Shown here: positions 57,566 to 64,000 of the stretch, piece by piece
Layout: every line of letters starts with the position of its first letter
How positions within the stretch are numbered: position 1 is the first letter of the stretch
From: Apiospora phragmitis
Lineage: Eukaryota; Ascomycota; Sordariomycetes; Amphisphaeriales; Apiosporaceae
DNA length: 64,000 nucleotides
Direction of reading: 5' to 3'
Assembly: GCA_038363925.1 (NCBI GenBank)
Contig: JAQQWL010000013.1
Location: 1 to 64,000, forward strand
Notes under the pieces: generated by a model
Database searches by the model: none
What the model saw: the letters and a program-made list of their open reading frames with translations, nothing else
Told to the model about the DNA's origin: nothing
Program-made: the position numbers and the translations under genes

Positions 57566-58461
57566 GATGTCGATTCAGAAGATGGAAAGGGGTGCCTGGA
57601 ATGGTTTCAATCTGCTGAGATATAGAGACGATGGAGGCAGCCGAGTGAGCAAGTTGAATATCTAGAGTTCGCGATCCTCAAGGTGGCAGCCTAATGAATG
57701 AGCGTGTTGGGTTGGGTTCAGTGGGGCGCAGCAGCCACGCCACCCGTCCGGTGAGCTAAGCCTCCACTGTAGTTGGGCGATAACTTTCAACTGGTGTAAA
57801 ACAAACAGCGAGCGGCACAGCGGGATGAGAACATTATTTGTAACCTTCCTTCTGCTGTCCTGTCCACCACGACGGGAACCCCTGACGCTTCACCGTGACA
57901 ACAACCCCAGATTGTAAGTATCTTCTGATTGGCGCACTCTTCCCCAGACGGGCAGAAACCAAGCCTTTGATCAAAATGTTATGGGCTTGGCATTGTGGAT
58001 CTCCCGACGCCTGTCGTGACCGCATCTCGCACAACCGCTGGCTCTCCGGCCATCAAATGTTTCCAGTTAGGGCGGTTTTCGCCTATCGTAGGAAGTCAAT
58101 TGAAGGATCATCAGTATCGTAGGCTGTCAACACTCGCTACAATGTAAAGGCTCGCGATAGTCAACTGTCAAGAGTCTGATCAAGCACGACGATCCCGAGT
58201 CAGCACCAATTAGCATCCGGATTCAAGCCCCCTTGGCGTACGTCCTGCGGCTCCAACCAATCCCATCATCGTCGCAATGTGGGGCCATTGCTCGGCCTGG
58301 GCATCGTCGGCGGACGGCCGCGACCTTGCTTGTTTATATTACGGGGCCATCGGCATCGACCCGAAGCTTTCATGTATAAATATCCCGCAGTATCACGTCC
58401 GCGGCCTGATATATCCAACCCAGCCTACGGTGCTGCCCTCCTTCCGAAGGATATCGAAATC
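57566..58461. other. Divergent intergenic region, no gene seen
   Basis: About 900 bases between the start of the CVNH gene (minus) and the lactonase-like gene (plus). Frames of 65-75 codons on both strands have no motif. TATAAA lies at about 58375, 87 bases before the start of the lactonase gene. Confidence 0.4.
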
Positions 58462-59500
58462 ATGTTTGCCAGCAAGGTCGCGCAGCTTGGTCTGGTAGGG
58501 CTGGCTATTGCTCAGAGCCAGCTCGATGCGATCCCCACGGGCTTCAACGCCAGTCGCTGGGCATGGGTATCTAATGAGAATTCTCTCCTCGCCGTGATAC
58601 CTGGCGAGTTCAACCGCTCAGGATTCGATGCACCTCGGCAGCCAAAGTCTCTGACAGCAGAGTTGCCGCCATGTGAGTAGCCCCCTGCTACAGCTGTAAT
58701 ACAACGCATCTACTGACAGTCCAATATATCAACGAGCAAACCAACCAAACGAGCTTCGTCGCTTATGACCCTCGTTTCTTTGACATATCGGGCCCGACGC
58801 GACAGTGGAGCAGGTTCGGGCCCTGCCTTTTCAAATCCATGAAGCCCCTTGCTACATCCCCGTAACGTCCAGCTCTACTTTGTAGAATGGGCGGCCCGGG
58901 GGGTGGCGAGAATAGCTGCCACGACTATCAGTATCTGCTGGATCTCAAGATCAACAACTTGACCACGGTACGGATCAACCCGCCCACCTGGAATGTGCGC
59001 GGCTGCGTGTACAGCAAGGGCAAGCTCCACGTCGTGACAGACGGAGGCCCTCACGAGACCGGCTATTTGGCTACCATCGACCCCTCGACTTGGGAGCGGA
59101 CAAGGATCCTCAACAACCACGACGAGCAGTCTTTCATCAGTTTCAACGATCTCGATATGGACTGTGAGGGGAATTACGACCTGACAGACTCCCTATCACG
59201 AGCAGGGCCCGCGCGACCTGTGGGGCGTCCGACTTGGGCACCGCGAAGGCCACGGGCGGCCAGCGGATGCCGCTGCTCACGAACAGGCGGCTGCTCACCC
59301 GCGCCATCCAATACTTCTACGACGGCGTCCGCGCCAGCCGCGGCGGCTGGATCTTCGGCGCCGGGGGCGAGATCGTGGATGTCGTGGACCCGGAGTCCGG
59401 CTGGATTCTGGGCTCGATCCGGATGGGTGGAGGGGGCAATGAGCCCGTTGTAGAAGCGTTCGCTTTTGGGCTATGTGCATGCCATAATCTGCACATATGA
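58462..59500 (+). pseudogene. SMP-30/gluconolactonase-like secreted protein, heavily frameshifted
   Basis: The start MFASKVAQLGLVGLAIAQS is a good signal peptide. After an intron at 58673-58719 the sequence reads YINEQTNQTSFVAYDPRFF. The six-bladed propeller family is shown by the pieces PFQIHEAPCYIPV, QLYFVEWG, GGENSCHDYQYLLDL, FISFNDLDMDCEGNYDLTDS (with the metal-binding Asn-Asp of this family) and RAIQYFYDGVRASRGGWIFG then GGEIVDVVDPESGW. At least five frame changes separate these, near 58795, 58870, 58900, 59193 and 59245. The order of pieces is that of an intact lactonase. So many breaks in 1 kb indicate a pseudogene rather than sequencing noise. It would have hydrolysed a lactone outside the cell. 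Confidence 0.7.
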
Positions 59501-61220
59501 AAAAGTCTTGCGGAGGCTCGGATATTTACAGACGAGTGAATTTGAGCCTAATGGTGATACGTTTGTTTAAGGGCAGAGGGTAAACAGAACTGTGGCATCA
59601 ACTCTTACCTGCTTGTTTGCATTGGTGAGGAATGATTTTATCATTTCGGTCTTACCTACGCAGCGAACTGCGTCCTGCATCTCCAGATAAAGCGTTTATC
59701 CACTGAGTACTCCTATGTGAAACTCGTCCACCTGAAACAAAGGAGTCTGTATTTCTTAGGCGGTACTTGACCTTACTCGGCCCCTGGCTGAGAGCTGGTA
59801 TCCTCTTATCCAGCTGATTGTTGGCTTTTTGATGAACTGCTGTTGCAGGAAAAGCACCCTAGCAGGGATCACGTGCTCACTGACCCATTCCTTTTGTCTA
59901 TATATAGCACGAGAACACTTCTCTCTTTTGTACGTATTCTTACCTTCCTTTAGATAGCACTTTATGTATCATCTGTTGCTCTCGATCGTGCAACAACTGC
60001 TCCTCCGAGGAACGTCGGTGATTGGTGGTAGGGTTCTGCGTAGAGTCACCCAGGTCAGCCCCTGACTTTTGTTGCAGGTGGGATATCCGCCACCAACACC
60101 AACATCACTACGACTAGCGAGTCTAATTTTTGGATGTTACAAATCATTCAGTTGTTGTCGTTGCTACTTACTTTGTATCTCAACCGAATTCGGCTGTTCA
60201 GTTGAGGAAAGCAATCCTTATAATCCCCCCCCCCCCACCTGTATCAACAGTCATCAGCAGTATTTGCATTACTATACCTTCCTCTCAGACCATGTCATAT
60301 GATTCCACAGAGTGTCCCTTTGGGTTGGCTTCTGCCATACCTTGTCAAGCTTCATATTTGCAAGCTGGGATGTAAAAGATTACATGCTTGTGCGTAGTTA
60401 AAGCTATATTAGTGCTAGTGTGCGTGACGACAGACTTGCCTACATATACCTATCGAGTCCTCCGATACTATGAGGTGCCCGGGATATCCAGGGGTCAGGT
60501 GTATCAGCAACTGCCATTCATGATCATCGTGGCTTGAAGCGATACACACAATTCTGGGGCCTTCCAAGACGGAATGAACAGAGTCAGACACGAGCGGTCA
60601 CTGGTACGATACTCCGGCATGTTAGTATAGGAATTCCCTTGCAAAGGGGGGTGTCAACCAGTGCTTGCAGCAAACTTAACTTCCCGAAACCTGCGTTGTA
60701 TGCTAGAGTCATACACACTGTGAATAGGAGGAAAACGACCGGTAGGTGACTCAGACATATTGTACTCAGATTTGTGACTACCACAAGTAGAATGACGTAA
60801 ATACCTATCCAGAATAACCTACTTACTAGTAGTTGGTCCATTCTCAGATTTGATGCCTTGAGAAATGCTTTTAAAACTGCTTTCAGTTAACGAAGAAACA
60901 GAGCAGTATATTTACAGTCCTGGTCGTCAGCTGTGTGATGGGTTCCCAATCCCAAGTTAACCTCACTCGTGTCGGGCCTCTTATACTGGTTGCCTGACAT
61001 CTTGAAAACTTTTCAGAGACTACAGGCTGCCTCAGCTGTTATGGAAATTGCGGGAACCCTTCCTCTTTGACCCCCACAGTCATTACTGGCACCGAAGTGA
61101 CGCACGATAACTAGCCGGGGACTGAGAGTAGGGCGATAGCACCAACCCATGGATGTTACATAGAAAAGATTAGAAGGGTGCGATTCCTACGGAATTTGTA
61201 TGTGTAGATACCGCTGTTAC
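59501..61220. other. 1.7-kb gene-poor stretch
   Basis: No supported gene. There is a TATATATAGC core promoter-like site at 59900, a run of 10-11 C at 60227 and several GTTGCAGG or CAACA fragments that recall LTR ends without a matching pair. It separates the lactonase relic from the polyketide synthase and may hold degraded repeats. Confidence 0.4.
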
Positions 61221-64000
61221 TTAAGATAAATGCTTGTCTATTAACCCAAGCCGTATAGAATCCGCCAGGCCCAGCAGCGACGCGCTCTGGACGATGATCA
61301 TGACGCTGATATCGACGTCGAAATGCCGCCGGATCCAGTTCCGGAGCTCCATGGCAACGAGCGAGTCGATACCAACGACCTCGGGCGCATGCTCGAGGCT
61401 GATGGCACTGGCATCCTTGATGAGGAAGCTGGCCAGCGCCTGCGCGGTCGCCTTCGCGATCACGAGGTTGGTCGCGCCCGCCTGCAGCAGCGTCCCCGGC
61501 TGCGTGGCCACCGCTGCCAGTAGACCCGCCGCGCTGCTCTGTTCCGGCGTCGCCTTGGCCGCCGCCGCGGCGCCCCGTCCGCGAGCCCGTGCATGTTGTG
61601 GTAGATGGCCGCCCGCGCGTCTTGCCACCACACTAGACGGCTTCTAGGGCTCGCGATGGGCACCGTGGTCACGAGCCCGAGGAGGAACTGGGAGAGGTTG
61701 GTGTACCGTGACGACGAGGCCGGAGCCTCTATTTCCACTGCCGGCTGACCGCGTACACGGGGGGACGGTGGCGCCGATCGCTTAATGGCCAGGTGCATGG
61801 CGCCCAGCAGGTCCGCCTCCTTGAGGATGCGCATGCCGGACTTGCGGAACTGCTCGAGGATGTTGCGGTTGTCCCAGACGAAGCCCAGCTCGCCCATGAC
61901 GCCGACGTCAATCACAGAAGCCGCCTGGCCCTGGCCGTGTCGGAACTGCGCGAATGCGTCCAGGAAGGTGTTGGCCGCGGCGTAGTTGGCCTCCCCCCCA
62001 CTGCCCGACGATGCCGCTGTAGGAGGAGAACAGCACAAAGAAGTCGAGGTCCTCGAGCAGTTCGTGGAGGTTTCAGGTCCCTTGCACCTTCGGTGCTACG
62101 GCCTCTTGCCAGGAGTCGAAGGTCATCTCCGACAGAGACACGTCCTTGAGGAATCGCAAGTTAGTCTCTTCATCACATTCATTGATAGAGTCTGCCGTGG
62201 AACATATTCACTTACGCGTAACACCATAGACAGGCTGACTACACCGGCGACTGGTTTAGTCGCACATTGAACAGCAATCTTGATATCTTCCAGACGGGCG
62301 ACGTTACCAGCGACCACGCGAACCTGGCAACCTTGCGATTCCAGCTCCTCGTCGAAAGGCTTGGCGCCCGCACCACCAGCAGACCTGGACATGAAAACGA
62401 GCTCGCCGGCCCCGTTCTCCACCATCCAACTTGCGATGGCACGTCCGAGGCCGCCGAAGCTGCCCACGAGCATGTAACTCCGGTCGGATCGAAGCGAAGG
62501 GGCCGGCAGCACCTTGGTCGCCTCTAAGGCTCGATGGTCGTCGGGGAGGCGGACGACGATCTTGCCAATGTGCTGGCCGCCTTGCATGAAGCGGAAGGCA
62601 TCGATGATGCGTTCTGCCTCAAACACGGCGCCAATGACGCCGGGCCTGATTGCCCCGGAGCGAATCCATCTTATGCACTGCTTCAGAAGTCTAGTTGATG
62701 GTCAGCGAGGAGACACAGGGAGACTGCCATCCTGGGCACTCCTGAAACAGCCCCGATCGAGGGGGGATGAAGGGATTGTACTCACGTAGCCGCCTTTTTA
62801 GGGGCGAACACGAGACACCTGCCAAAGGTCCAGCCCCACAAAGGTTCGGTTACCCTTAAAGGCCTCCATGGAAAGCTTGGCCCGGCGACGGAAGTCTCTC
62901 TTGCCGATCTCCACCATGACGCCAAACTCGGCGACGCACTCCCACGACGCATGCAGGAGGTCGCCCGAGAGCGAGTTCAACACCACGTCGACCCCCTTAT
63001 TGTTCGTAGCAACCATTATGCCCGACTTAAAAGAGAAGTCCCTCGAGTTGAATATGTGGCGACGAGGAATGTCGTAATAAGTGACGAGGTATTGAGCCTT
63101 CTCCTCATTACCAACTGTGCAAAAGATCTGTTTCGAACCCCGTTAGCGTAATGCCCCCTCTACAGGCATTAGAAGATCAGGCGAAGAAGATTCTCTCTCT
63201 CGCGTACCTCGGCACCGATCATCTGGGAAACCTGGATGGCGGTTAGTCCGACACCACCACAGGCTGAATAAATAAGGATGGTCTGCATTCGTGATTAGTG
63301 GCGCCTTTATCTCGTGAGGGAGTTTCATCTTACCTGTCCCCGTTGGAGGTTCGCTTTCTCGATCAGAGCCATGGCCGCCGTCACGTAGATGCACGGCAGT
63401 GGCGCTCCCTACTCATAAGTCATCGAGTTAGGCATCTTAACGCACACGTCGGCCGAGACGGTGGCGTGCGTGCGGAAGCAGCCGCTGCCCATAAACGCGA
63501 CGCGGTCGCCCACGCTGACGTCCTCGACTCCGCGGCCGAGAGCGGCGACGACGCCGCTGGCTTCGAGGCCCAGCTCGCATGTGCTGTTATCGAGCACGCC
63601 GAGGGCGATTAGGACGTCCTATTGCGGTTTGACGTTAGCAGTTAAACTTGGCCTGAAGGGTATAGCATGTGCTGCCGGTAGACGTACTCGGAAGTTAAGT
63701 CCCACGGCTTGGGTCTGAATCACGACTTGGCCGTCCTGAGGCGCCTGTGTCGGACACTAGGTCCACTCCATCGTCTAAAGCATACCGGGCGTCTTGATAG
63801 AAATGGTCTTGGCCATGGCCATGGCCTCCGCCTCCGCTTCCTTCTCATCCGAGGACGAGAACGCGTTCAGCATGGTCTTCTAATGAAATCGAGGTACCAA
63901 AACCTGATCCTTAACTACTGCATACTCCCAGTCGGGGTCCATACCCTCGGGGTCTGATGCGGGCTTATAGACACGTAAGAGAATATCCGCCAGTGCCTTA
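61221..64000 (-). pseudogene. Highly reducing polyketide synthase, C-terminal part (ER-KR-ACP), broken, runs off the window
   Basis: Reading from 64000 down, the linker before ER is DWEYAVVKDQVLVPRF. The enoyl reductase has LNFR joined to DVLIALGVLDN across an intron, then CELGLEASGVVAALG, ILIYSACGGVGLTAIQVSQM and VDVVLNSLSGDLLHASWECV. The ketoreductase has MLVGSFGGLGRAIASWMVEN and SSYSGIVG. The carrier protein has VGIDSLVAMELRNW, with the phosphopantetheine serine, and ends at 61221. The order is standard for HR-PKS. Damage: TAG at 63882-63880 and at 63411-63409 (Gln expected or possible), TGA at 62075-62073 within KVQGT-NLHELLE (Trp expected), an extra G in the run near 61995, and a break near 62810. 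Several introns are present. Nonsense plus frame damage indicates a pseudogene. N-terminal KS, AT and DH domains would lie beyond the window. Confidence 0.8.

Noticed and set aside
59800..60020. LTR-like segment with TATATATAGC and CAACA
   Set aside because: No paired copy, no target duplication and no clear TG start, so an LTR could not be supported.

Overview
The window looks like an accessory, repeat-rich segment of a filamentous ascomycete (Pezizomycotina; Sordariomycete-like is a guess). The evidence is short GT-AG introns with CTAAC-type branch sites, a HET-domain gene, a Pth11/SAT4-type fungal rhodopsin, an A-T-TE NRPS-like synthetase, a highly reducing PKS, a muniscin (Syp1-type) and a nitronate monooxygenase. 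It has a two-compartment structure: gene islands of ordinary composition alternate with extremely AT-rich, TpA-rich blocks full of stop codons. That is the mark of repeat-induced point mutation (RIP) acting on transposons.

Layout. 1-930: RIP-mutated repeat. 1433-4365: NRPS-like synthetase (adenylation, thiolation, thioesterase) of the arylpyruvate-dimerising type. 5455-9665: two related pogo/Fot1 transposons in inverted orientation, the second carrying a solo LTR. 9885-18551: fungal rhodopsin, class I O-methyltransferase, HET protein, and a P450 with a transposon in one intron and no 3' half. 18905-22775: a 17-bp minisatellite, a broken small membrane protein, a repeat module, an ankyrin fragment and a 5'-truncated P450. 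23281-39778: a three-level transposon nest, in which a 1.9-kb TIR transposon is split by a 7.3-kb Gypsy element whose 3' LTR is split by a second, inverted Gypsy copy. 41311-59500: a housekeeping-like island with a Ser/Thr-rich protein, a DEDDh nuclease-like protein, a CDK-like kinase, Syp1, nitronate monooxygenase, a truncated RCC1, an acetyltransferase, a membrane protein, a CVNH fusion and an SMP-30 lactonase. 61221-64000: the 3' end of a highly reducing PKS running off the window.

The NRPS-like gene, O-methyltransferase, P450s and possibly the PKS resemble a secondary-metabolite locus being taken apart by transposons. Condensation of two aryl-alpha-keto acids followed by methylation and oxidation would be the expected chemistry, but the locus is probably no longer complete. 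Two kinds of damage recur. One is single-base frameshifts, mostly at homopolymers, which could be real or assembly error. The other is in-frame TAA/TAG codons where a glutamine codon would be restored by reversing one CpA-to-TpA change, which looks like RIP. Genes with no damage seen include the rhodopsin, the kinase, the nitronate monooxygenase and the DEDDh-like gene.

All family assignments rest on motif recognition by eye; no database search was run.
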